Shown here piece by piece: positions 6,746 through 14,063 of a stretch of DNA of 15,173 nucleotides. The translations under genes were made by a program, and so were the position numbers. This DNA comes from Desulfuromonadales bacterium (GTDB taxonomy: Bacteria; Desulfobacterota; Desulfuromonadia; Desulfuromonadales; BM103). The notes under the pieces are model-generated. The model ran no database searches. It was not told the origin of the DNA and was given only the letters and a program-made list of their open reading frames with translations. Position 1 is the stretch's first letter. Each line of letters starts with the position of its first letter. The DNA is taken from assembly GCA_030640215.1 (NCBI GenBank), contig DAOWJU010000058.1:1-15173 (forward strand), written 5' to 3'.

Positions 6746-9700
6746 TTATTCAAGCAGAACCAGGAGATCACCCTGATCAACCTGATCGCCTTCACCAAAG
6801 CGAACTTCGGCAACCACGGCGTCAACCTTGGACTTGACGTTGGTTTCCATCTTCATGGCCTCAGTGGTCAACAAAGTGTCACCAGCTGAGACCTTCTCGC
6901 CGACACTCACCATCACTTTAAAGATCTTGCCCGGCATTGGCGCACCGACATGCTTGACATTGGCCGGATCAGCCTTCTCATGGCTGACATCATCTGTCTC
7001 TACCGAAAAATCCTTAACCGAGACCACGCGCGGTTCACCGTTCAGTTCAAAGTAGATGTTGCGAGTACCGTCTTCATGAACCCGGCCCACGGCGTTCAGC
7101 TTGATAATCAGGGTCTTGCCTGCTTCGATGTCAATGCTGACTTCGTCACCAACATCCAGGCCGTAAAAGAAGACCGGGGTCGGCAAAAAGGAGGTGTCAC
7201 TGTATTCCTGACGGAAGCGATCGTACTCTTCAAAGACTCCCGGGTAGAGCACGGCGGAGAGGACATCACGATCACTGACGTTGTGACCAAGTTTGGTCTG
7301 CAACTCCTCCTTTTTGGCACCGAAATCGACCGGTTCCAGAAATTCTCCAGGACGACAGGTCAGTGGCCGCTCGCCTTTGAGAATGATCTTCTGCAGTTCT
7401 GGAGGAAAACCACCGACCGGCTGGCCGATCATACCCTTGAAGAAATCGACCACACCTTGAGGGAAAGCGAGCTCTTCACCTTTGTTGAAGACATCCTCGG
7501 GTTCAAGATTATTCTGTACCATGAACATCGCCATATCACCGACGATTTTTGACGATGGGGTTACCTTGATGATGTCACCGAACATGTCGTTGACTTTGCG
7601 GTACATCTCCTTGCACTCTTCCCAGCGATGACCAAGGCCCAAGCCCTCGACCTGAGGTTTGTAATTGGAATATTGGCCGCCCGGGATCTCGTGATAGTAA
7701 ACTTGGGCAGTGCCACTGCGCAGCTCCGATTCAAACGGCTCGTAATAAGTACGGACAGTCTCCCAGTAGTTGGCCAACTTTTGCATACCATCCTGGTCAA
7801 GTTGCGGATCCCAGATTGAACCTTCCAGGGTTGCAAGCAGAGCGTTCATATTCGGCTGTGCAGTCAGACCGGAAACCGACGAGAGCGCCACATCAACAAT
7901 ATCAACCCCAGCCTGAGCAGCCATCATCAGCATGGAGCCGCCGTTGCTTGACGTATCATGGGTGTGCAGATGGATTGGAATACCAATTTCGTTTTTCAGC
8001 GCCTTGATCAACTTCTCGGCAGCAAACGGTTTGAGCAGACCGGCCATGTCCTTAATCGCCAGGATATGGGCACCCATATGCTCCAACTCTTTAGCCAGGT
8101 CGACATAGTAGTTTAAGGGATACTTGTCACGTTTTGGATCGAGGATGTCGCCGGTATAACACATTGACGCTTCGCAAATGGAGTTGGTCCGCTCACGTAC
8201 TGCCTCCATGGCCACCTGCATCCCTTTTGTCCAGTTCAGTGAATCGAAGATACGGAACACGTCGATGCCACTTTCAGCGGCTTTGATGGTAAACTCCTGG
8301 ACCACATTGTCAGGATAGTTAGTGTAACCGACAGCATTGGAACCACGCAGAAGCATTTGAAAGAGGATGTTCGGCACCTTCTTGCGCAGTCGATCCAGCC
8401 GCTCCCATGGATCTTCGGTCAAGAATCGCATGGAGACGTCGTAGGTCGCCCCACCCCACATTTCGAGGGAGAAAAGGCCACCACCAAGATGCGCTGTCGC
8501 TTCGGCAATGCGGTCGAGATCGTGGGTTCGAACCCGGGTGGCCAATAACGATTGGTGGGCGTCACGCCAGGTCGTGTCAGTGATCAACAGCTGCTTGTTC
8601 TTACGAGCCCAATCAGCCAGACCTTCTGGTCCTTTATCAAGCAGAATGTCGCGAGTACCGCGGGGGTGCTGTTTACCGTATTCGATCTCTGGCACTTCGG
8701 GCTCGCGCAGGTCACGGAAGTTAAGTCGTTTTTCCGGTTTAATGCCGGGATAGCCGTTAACCGTGGTATGGCCAATGAGACTGAGAATCTTGTTGGCACG
8801 GTCTTTCTTGACAGCAAATTCAAAAACCTCAGGATGCTCGTCAAGGAATGAAGTATCACACTTGCCTTCAAGGAAAACCGGATGGGTAATCACCTTCTCA
8901 AGGAAACCGATATTAGTCTTGACCCCACGGATGCGGAATTCCTGCAGGGCACGATGCATGGTACGTGAGGCATCGGCAAAGGTCAGGCCCCATGTGGAGA
9001 TTTTGACCAGCAAAGAATCATAGTGCGGAGTAATGATTGCGCCAGCGTAACCAGCAGCAGCATCAAGACGCACGCCGAAACCAGCTGCGGTACGATAGGC
9101 TTTGATCGTGCCGAAATCAGGTGCGAAATTGTTCTTCGGATCTTCTGTGGTAATCCGGCTCTGGATTGCGTAACCACGCAGCTCAATATCTTTCTGACTC
9201 TTGATGCCGATCTCCGGGTCCGAGAGCTTGTGACCCTGGGCGATACGGAGCTGCGCCTGCACCAGATTACGCATGGTTACCAGTTCAGTGACAGTGTGCT
9301 CAACCTGGATCCGCGGGTTCACCTCAATGAAGAAGAAGTTACCTTTTTTGTCCATCAGGAATTCAACGGTTCCGGCATTGCGATAGTTGACATGCCTGGC
9401 CAGAGCCAAAGCATAGTCGCAAACTTCCTTACGCTTCTTACTGGTGAGGTAGAGGGACGGCGCAATCTCGATCACCTTCTGGTGACGTCGCTGAATCGAA
9501 CAATCCCGCTCGTAGAAATGGACGATATTACCGTAGTTGTCACCGAGAATCTGAACTTCAACATGTTTTGGATTTTCAACAAATTTCTCAAGGAAAATAG
9601 TCGCATCACCGAAGGCCGCCTTGGCCTCCGAAGCTGCTGATTTAAGCCCATCAAGAAGTTCTTTCTGATTGTGCGCAACCCGCATACCACGGCCACCGCC

Positions 9701-10201
9701 ACCGGAACTCGCCTTGACAATAATCGGGTAACCGACTTCCTTGGCAAAGATCAACGCCTCTTCTTCATTGCGGATCGGATCATCAGTGCCAGGTACAACA
9801 GGCACCCCGGCATCAACCGCCACTTTGCGTCCGGAAATTTTGTCGCCGACACTGCGTTGAGACTCTGGCGTCGGACCGATAAAAACAATCCCGGCACGTT
9901 CGCAAGCCTCAGCAAATTCAGCATTTTCAGATAGGAAACCGTAACCGGGATGGATTGCATCAACATCCTTCTTACGCGCCAGATCAATAATTTCATCAAT
10001 ACTCAGATAAGCATCGACAGGTCCTTTGCCTTTACCAATCAGGTAGGCCTCGTCAGCCTTATAGCGATGCAGGGAAAGTTTGTCTTCTTCTGAGTAGATT
10101 GCCACCGTACTGATACCGAGTTCAGTACAAGCGCGAAAAATTCGGATAGCAATTTCACCGCGGTTAGCGGCCATAACTTTACGGAATTTCTTGATTGGCA
10201 T
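6746..10201 (-). CDS. pyc: pyruvate carboxylase, single-chain
   Basis: This biotin enzyme carboxylates pyruvate to oxaloacetate using ATP and bicarbonate, feeding the TCA cycle and gluconeogenesis in the cytoplasm. Its 1151 residues match the usual single-chain length (about 1150). Domains in order: biotin carboxylase (1 to about 460) with VMAANRGEIAIR, the glycine-rich SSGGGGRGM ATP loop, ERDCSIQRRHQK and EVNPRIQVEHTVTE; carboxyltransferase (about 540-830) with DTTWRDAHQS, a KDMAGLLKP lysine expected to be carbamylated, and the metal-binding HLHTHD; the allosteric/tetramerisation linker; and a C-terminal biotin carrier domain with EAMKMET, biotinyl lysine K1117. The start at 10201 has GGGAG ten bases upstream and gives the normal N-terminus. 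A leader of about 130 nt or more lies upstream. All key residues appear intact. Confidence 0.97.
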   Translation of the reverse strand: MPIKKFRKVMAANRGEIAIRIFRACTELGISTVAIYSEEDKLSLHRYKADEAYLIGKGKGPVDAYLSIDEIIDLARKKDVDAIHPGYGFLSENAEFAEACERAGIVFIGPTPESQRSVGDKISGRKVAVDAGVPVVPGTDDPIRNEEEALIFAKEVGYPIIVKASSGGGGRGMRVAHNQKELLDGLKSAASEAKAAFGDATIFLEKFVENPKHVEVQILGDNYGNIVHFYERDCSIQRRHQKVIEIAPSLYLTSKKRKEVCDYALALARHVNYRNAGTVEFLMDKKGNFFFIEVNPRIQVEHTVTELVTMRNLVQAQLRIAQGHKLSDPEIGIKSQKDIELRGYAIQSRITTEDPKNNFAPDFGTIKAYRTAAGFGVRLDAAAGYAGAIITPHYDSLLVKISTWGLTFADASRTMHRALQEFRIRGVKTNIGFLEKVITHPVFLEGKCDTSFLDEHPEVFEFAVKKDRANKILSLIGHTTVNGYPGIKPEKRLNFRDLREPEVPEIEYGKQHPRGTRDILLDKGPEGLADWARKNKQLLITDTTWRDAHQSLLATRVRTHDLDRIAEATAHLGGGLFSLEMWGGATYDVSMRFLTEDPWERLDRLRKKVPNILFQMLLRGSNAVGYTNYPDNVVQEFTIKAAESGIDVFRIFDSLNWTKGMQVAMEAVRERTNSICEASMCYTGDILDPKRDKYPLNYYVDLAKELEHMGAHILAIKDMAGLLKPFAAEKLIKALKNEIGIPIHLHTHDTSSNGGSMLMMAAQAGVDIVDVALSSVSGLTAQPNMNALLATLEGSIWDPQLDQDGMQKLANYWETVRTYYEPFESELRSGTAQVYYHEIPGGQYSNYKPQVEGLGLGHRWEECKEMYRKVNDMFGDIIKVTPSSKIVGDMAMFMVQNNLEPEDVFNKGEELAFPQGVVDFFKGMIGQPVGGFPPELQKIILKGERPLTCRPGEFLEPVDFGAKKEELQTKLGHNVSDRDVLSAVLYPGVFEEYDRFRQEYSDTSFLPTPVFFYGLDVGDEVSIDIEAGKTLIIKLNAVGRVHEDGTRNIYFELNGEPRVVSVKDFSVETDDVSHEKADPANVKHVGAPMPGKIFKVMVSVGEKVSAGDTLLTTEAMKMETNVKSKVDAVVAEVRFGEGDQVDQGDLLVLLE

Positions 10202-10330
10202 ATCGATTGTTCTCCCGGGAAGGTCAGCTACAGTCGTTTATGTAAACTAAAAAACTACAGCCACATTAAATATTTAGTCTGAGTAAAATTATTCAATTAA
10301 TTTAAACACTTACGCAGTTTTGCGGATGCC

Positions 10331-10361
10331 AATCTAAGCAAAACAGGAACCCGTGTGTCAA
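10331..10361 (-). promoter_or_regulatory. possible sigma70-type promoter for pyc
   Basis: On the minus strand a perfect TTGACA (10356-10361) precedes a weaker -10 (TTAGAT or TAGATT, 10331-10337) with 18-19 bp spacing. It would give a leader of roughly 120 nt. The -35 is convincing; the -10 is not. Confidence 0.45.
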
Positions 10362-10468
10362 GCAAAAAACCGTTCTATTATCAACCTGTTGAAATAACTG
10401 ATAATAATTACCTTTATTCGAACTTAAGATTGTAAGACGTGAATATGAGTTGCTAAAGGAGTTCATTA

Positions 10469-10496
10469 TTGCAACACCTGCATTGAAAACTAATAT
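10469..10496 (+). promoter_or_regulatory. weak candidate promoter for the NtrC-type regulator
   Basis: TTGCAA (10469-10474) and TAATAT (10491-10496) are spaced by 16 bp, each matching four of six consensus positions. It lies about 70 bp upstream of the start codon. This is the best candidate seen but is not strong. Confidence 0.25.
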
Positions 10497-10569
10497 CCTT
10501 GCAAGCCTTTAATGTTCATGGTAATTTGCCAACAACGTCAATTTCATGACGCACAAATGGAGTTACCAC

Positions 10570-11946
10570 ATGAACAATGCTGCTAGCATCCTGTTCATAG
10601 ATGATGAACCCGGTAGTCGCGAAGGCCTTACACTGCTCTTGGAACGTGAAGGCTACCAGGTGGAAGCTGTTGCTGCTGGAGAGGAGGCGCTAAGTCTACT
10701 CTCCATAAAAAGCTATGATGTCATCATCACCGACCTCTTCCTCCCCGGCGTAAGTGGCATAGACATCCTTAAACACGTCAAAGAACACTCCCTGCCCTGT
10801 AACGTCATCCTGATAACCGGCAATGCTTCTGCAGAGACAGCCGTTAAAGCAATGAAAGAAGGGGCCTTCGACTACATCACAAAACCGGTGAACTTTGACA
10901 AGCTCAAGGTTCTGATTGCCAAGGCGATTGAGAAAAGCCGTCTGGTTGCAGAGAACCTGTATCTACGGCAGCAACTGCGCGGTAAATACAAGTTTGACAA
11001 CATCATCGGCAACAGCCCGGCTATTCAACCGGTTTTTGCACGTATGGAAAAGATCCTTGTTACTGATTCTACGGTACTCATTCTTGGCGAATCCGGAACG
11101 GGCAAGGAGTTGGTGGCACGGGCAATTCACTACAATGGCTTACGTAAAGAGAAACCATTTATCGCCATCAACTGCGGAGCGATTCCTGCCGAGTTACTAG
11201 AGAGTGAACTTTTCGGTCATATGCGTGGTTCTTTCACGGGCGCAGTCGCCGATAAACCCGGCAAGTTTGAGTTGGCGAACAAGGGCACTATTTTCCTTGA
11301 TGAAATAGGCACCATGCCATTGCAACTGCAAATGAAATTATTACGTGTTCTCCAGGAACAGGAAGTTGAACGAGTCGGTTCAACACGCCGTACCAAGTTG
11401 GATGTTCGCGTAATTTCGGCAACACATGCAAACCTTGAAGAGATGGTTCATAGCGACAATTTCCGTGAAGACCTTTATTATCGATTGAACGTTATTCCCA
11501 TTCAGTTGCCACCACTACGAGAACGCCGCGAAGACATCCCTTTACTCACCAGGCATTTCCTGCGGAAAATCTGCACAGACATGCGCCGCCCGATGATGGA
11601 GATAACCCCGGAGGCAGTCAGAGCACTAGAGACTTACAAATGGCCAGGTAATGTTCGCGAGATGGAGAATGTTATTGAACGTACTATAGCTCTCACGGAC
11701 AACGATATCATTGACATACAGGACTTACCATCACAGATTGGCGGAATTTCCCAGGAAGGCGGTCTTTTACCAACGCTACAAATTCCAGAGGAGGGCCTTG
11801 ATCTGGCGGAAGCAATCGCACATATCGAGCAGGCTCTCATCAAGCAAGCCATGGACAAATCGTCAAATATCAAGGCTCGCGCCGCATCACTTCTCAAGAT
11901 TAATCGTACAACCCTGGTTGAAAAAATCAAACGTTACGATATGTAA
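10570..11946 (+). CDS. sigma54-dependent response regulator, NtrC family
   Basis: This two-component regulator activates RNA polymerase with sigma54 after phosphorylation. It is 458 residues from the start at 10570, which has GGAG seven bases upstream; an in-frame ATG at 10546 lacks one. The receiver domain (about 5-120) has D11/D12, phosphoacceptor D55, T83 and K105. The AAA+ domain (about 145-375) has Walker A GESGTGKE (173-180), the sigma54-contact loop GSFTGA (220-225) instead of the canonical GAFTGA, and Walker B TIFLDEI (240-246), then RLNVIPIQLPPLRER. The C-terminal Fis-type helix-turn-helix lies at about 415-458 (KARAASLLKINRTTLVEKIKRY). No histidine kinase lies in the window. It precedes mscS by 53 bp on the same strand and is probably cotranscribed with it. 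The target genes and signal are unknown. Confidence 0.93.
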   Translation: MNNAASILFIDDEPGSREGLTLLLEREGYQVEAVAAGEEALSLLSIKSYDVIITDLFLPGVSGIDILKHVKEHSLPCNVILITGNASAETAVKAMKEGAFDYITKPVNFDKLKVLIAKAIEKSRLVAENLYLRQQLRGKYKFDNIIGNSPAIQPVFARMEKILVTDSTVLILGESGTGKELVARAIHYNGLRKEKPFIAINCGAIPAELLESELFGHMRGSFTGAVADKPGKFELANKGTIFLDEIGTMPLQLQMKLLRVLQEQEVERVGSTRRTKLDVRVISATHANLEEMVHSDNFREDLYYRLNVIPIQLPPLRERREDIPLLTRHFLRKICTDMRRPMMEITPEAVRALETYKWPGNVREMENVIERTIALTDNDIIDIQDLPSQIGGISQEGGLLPTLQIPEEGLDLAEAIAHIEQALIKQAMDKSSNIKARAASLLKINRTTLVEKIKRYDM

Positions 11947-11999
11947 TTGGTAGTCAATTTTTTATTTGTGCAGTTAACAGGTCTCGGGAGGTCAATATA

Positions 12000-12815
12000 A
12001 TGCAAGAAACATCAGTAGCAGCCACCATGTTAGGCAGTACCGTTTATGCCATCATTATTCTCGCCGTCGGTTTCTGGGGAGCAAAGTTTATCGCCCGCCT
12101 GATTAAGGGACTGATGGAACGTCATGAAGTAGATCAAGCCTTGACCGACTTTGTCGGCAACCTGGTCAACGCTATCGTCATTGTGGTTGCTGTCATTGCC
12201 GCATTGAACCAGTTAGGTATAGAAACCACTTCTCTGGTTGCCTTGGTCGGTGTTGCTGGTTTGGCTATAGGTTTGGCCTTAAAGGACTCATTGAGTAACT
12301 TTGCTGCCGGAGTTATGATTCTTATTTTCAAACAATTCAAAGTGGGCGACCTGATTGAAGCGGCAGGTGTCCTCGGCGTGGTCGAAACTCTCAATATTTT
12401 CTCTACCCAGCTAAAAACGGGCGACAACAAGACCATTTTTGTTCCGAATGGAAAGTTGATTGGTGATAACATCATCAACTTTTCAACCAAACCAACCCGT
12501 CGAGTCGACTTGATCATCGGCGTCAGCTACGATGCTGACTTGAGTCACGTTAAATCTGTCATTGAGGACATTCTGGCTAAAGACAGTCGCATCCTGAAGG
12601 ATCCAGCACCAACGATTGGTGTCTTGGAATTGGCCGACAACAGCGTCAACTTCGCCGTGCGCCCCTGGGTGGACGCCGCCGATTACTGGGGTGTCTATTT
12701 TGATCTACACGCAGGCGTAAAAACACGCTTTGATGAAGAAGGGATTGGCATCCCCTACCCGCAACGCGATGTGCATCTGCACCAAAAGGAATTGCCTGAA
12801 GGGGAATCGAGCTAA
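12000..12815 (+). CDS. mscS: small-conductance mechanosensitive channel, MscS family
   Basis: This inner-membrane channel opens under membrane tension to release solutes during hypo-osmotic shock. At 271 residues it is close to E. coli MscS (286). Three hydrophobic segments (about 10-32, 50-72 and 76-105) precede the beta domain. The third holds the pore-lining GVAGLAIGLALKDSLSNFAAG stretch, the family's strongest signature. This is followed by FKVGDLIEAAG and the VPNGKLIGDNIINFS motif, then the cytoplasmic alpha/beta domain ending GIPYPQRDVHLHQ. GGGAGG lies eight bases before the start. It follows the NtrC-type regulator gene and ends at a strong terminator. It may respond to the regulator's signal, but nothing in the sequence shows that. 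Confidence 0.94.
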   Translation: MQETSVAATMLGSTVYAIIILAVGFWGAKFIARLIKGLMERHEVDQALTDFVGNLVNAIVIVVAVIAALNQLGIETTSLVALVGVAGLAIGLALKDSLSNFAAGVMILIFKQFKVGDLIEAAGVLGVVETLNIFSTQLKTGDNKTIFVPNGKLIGDNIINFSTKPTRRVDLIIGVSYDADLSHVKSVIEDILAKDSRILKDPAPTIGVLELADNSVNFAVRPWVDAADYWGVYFDLHAGVKTRFDEEGIGIPYPQRDVHLHQKELPEGESS

Positions 12816-12855
12816 AAAGTTACAAATCAAACTTGAAACAATCTTTTTTATACAT

Positions 12856-12889
12856 CCGGCCTGGCATTTCTGCCAGGCCGGTTTTTTTT
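12856..12889 (+). terminator. Rho-independent terminator after mscS
   Basis: A perfect 11-bp GC-rich stem (12856-12866 with 12871-12881) has a TTTC tetraloop and is followed by eight U residues (12882-12889). It lies 40 bases after the mscS stop and separates the regulator/mscS unit from the iron transporter. Confidence 0.95.
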
Positions 12890-12968
12890 GTGCAAATGCC
12901 ACAATTTTCAGACTAGTTTAATTCCACAGCTGCCAACTCGCCTTTTATGAGATTCGCACAGATATTTC

Positions 12969-12997
12969 TTGACAACGCCACCTTGCTTCACTATCTT
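12969..12997 (+). promoter_or_regulatory. sigma70-type promoter for the iron transporter genes
   Basis: A perfect -35 TTGACA (12969-12974) is followed after 17 bp by -10 TATCTT (12992-12997). It lies 45 bp upstream of the binding-protein start and is overlapped at its 3' end by a Fur-like palindrome. Confidence 0.65.
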
Positions 12998-13011
12998 GAA
13001 AACGGTTTTCA
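12997..13011 (+). promoter_or_regulatory. candidate Fur box
   Basis: TGAAAAC-G-GTTTTCA is a perfect 7-1-7 inverted repeat. It matches the Fur core TGATAAT-N-ATTATCA at five of seven positions in each half. It covers the end of the -10 and the likely transcription start, where a bound repressor would block initiation. Position and the iron-transport function of the gene below support Fur control; the site itself is inferred. Confidence 0.5.
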
Positions 13012-13041
13012 TAATCACCAGCCTTCAACGGAGTCGTATCA

Positions 13042-14049
13042 ATGAAAAATCTGCACCACCTTTTTGCTGCACTAGTGCTGTCCCTGCTCTCACTAGGAGC
13101 TACCCAGACCTTTGCCGAAGAGCTGATTATCTACTCAGCCCGTAACGAACAACTCATCAAGCCGTTAATTGATGTTTACACCAGAGAAACTGGCACTAAA
13201 ATCTCCTTCATTACTGACAAGGCTGGCCCACTGCTCCAACGGCTTAAATCCGAAGGTAAAAACACCCGCGCAGACCTGTTGATCACCGTCGACGCCGGCA
13301 ACTTGTGGCATGCTGCTCGAGAAGGCGTCCTGCAGCCTGTTGAATCACAAATATTACAAAGTAACATTCCTGTACATCTTCGCGACCCAGGCAACCAATG
13401 GTTCGGCCTGTCGCTGCGGGCAAGAACTATCGTCTACAGTACGGAGCGTGTCGAACCTGCAGAGCTGTCAACCTACGAAGAGTTGGGTGCTCCCCAATGG
13501 CAAGACCGTCTGCTGCTGCGAACATCCAAAAAAGTTTACAACCAGTCACTGGTTGCGATGTTGATCGCCGAGCATGGTGAGGCCGGAGCAGAAGTGATTG
13601 TCCGGTCCTGGGTTGACAATCTTGCTACCAAACCTTTTTCCAACGACACCAAGGTGATGGAAGCCATCCTTGCTGGGCAGGGTGACGTAGGTATCGTCAA
13701 CACCTATTACTTTGGCCGCCTGTTGAAGAAGAACCCGGACCTGCAGTTGGCCCTCTTCTGGCCTAACCAGAAAAGCACCGGTGTCCACGTCAACATCTCC
13801 GGTGCCGGAGTTACCCGCTATGCCAAGCACCCAGAAGCCGCTATCAAGTTTCTGGAATGGCTCTCTTCGGAAGAAGCCCAGAACCTCTTTGCCGATGTCA
13901 ACATGGAATACCCAGTCAACCAGAACGTAACAACGCATCCTGAGGTTGCCGCCTGGGGTGGTTTCAAAGCAAGCAAGCAGAATCTGGAGATTGCTGGACA
14001 ACTTCAAAACGCGGCCATCCGACTTATGGATCGCGCCGATTATCGTTAG
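13042..14049 (+). CDS. iron(III) ABC transporter substrate-binding protein (FutA/FbpA family)
   Basis: This periplasmic ferric-iron receptor delivers Fe3+ to an FbpB-type permease. The protein is 335 residues, typical for FutA/FbpA (about 310-350). A Sec signal peptide runs to TFA at residue 25, with no lipobox. The mature N-terminus EELIIYSARNEQLIKPLID is characteristic, with an early tyrosine (Y31) that often ligands iron. The paired tyrosines Y222-Y223 in NTYYFGRL match the conserved Fe-binding Tyr pair of this family. The C-terminal EFLEWLSSEEAQ-like segment and EYPVN are also typical. GGAG lies eight bases upstream of the start. It is the first gene of an operon, with the permease beginning 14 bp after its stop. 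Metal specificity is inferred from family and tyrosines. Confidence 0.92.
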   Translation: MKNLHHLFAALVLSLLSLGATQTFAEELIIYSARNEQLIKPLIDVYTRETGTKISFITDKAGPLLQRLKSEGKNTRADLLITVDAGNLWHAAREGVLQPVESQILQSNIPVHLRDPGNQWFGLSLRARTIVYSTERVEPAELSTYEELGAPQWQDRLLLRTSKKVYNQSLVAMLIAEHGEAGAEVIVRSWVDNLATKPFSNDTKVMEAILAGQGDVGIVNTYYFGRLLKKNPDLQLALFWPNQKSTGVHVNISGAGVTRYAKHPEAAIKFLEWLSSEEAQNLFADVNMEYPVNQNVTTHPEVAAWGGFKASKQNLEIAGQLQNAAIRLMDRADYR

Positions 14050-14063
14050 GTCTCCTGTCGCTG

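Larger units (their letters stand above)
10202..10569. other. divergent intergenic region between pyc and the NtrC-type regulator
   Basis: This AT-rich 368-bp spacer holds two outward-facing putative promoters (10331-10361 toward pyc, 10469-10496 toward the regulator). No sigma54 -24/-12 site with correct GG-N10-GC spacing was found in the parts checked, so there is no evidence that the regulator acts here. An AAAGGAG at 10455-10461 is followed only by very short frames. No structured RNA was recognised. Confidence 0.55.

Noticed and set aside
8520..8542. A tRNA T-arm-like GGTTCGAACCC sequence.
   Set aside because: It lies inside the pyc reading frame in the carboxyltransferase region. No acceptor, D or anticodon arms are recognisable around it, so it is a coincidental match.
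9023..9640. Long plus-strand open frame opposite pyc (205 codons), and similar ones opposite livK, livH and pyc.
   Set aside because: These are antisense shadows of strongly conserved genes, without ribosome binding sites or recognisable protein features.
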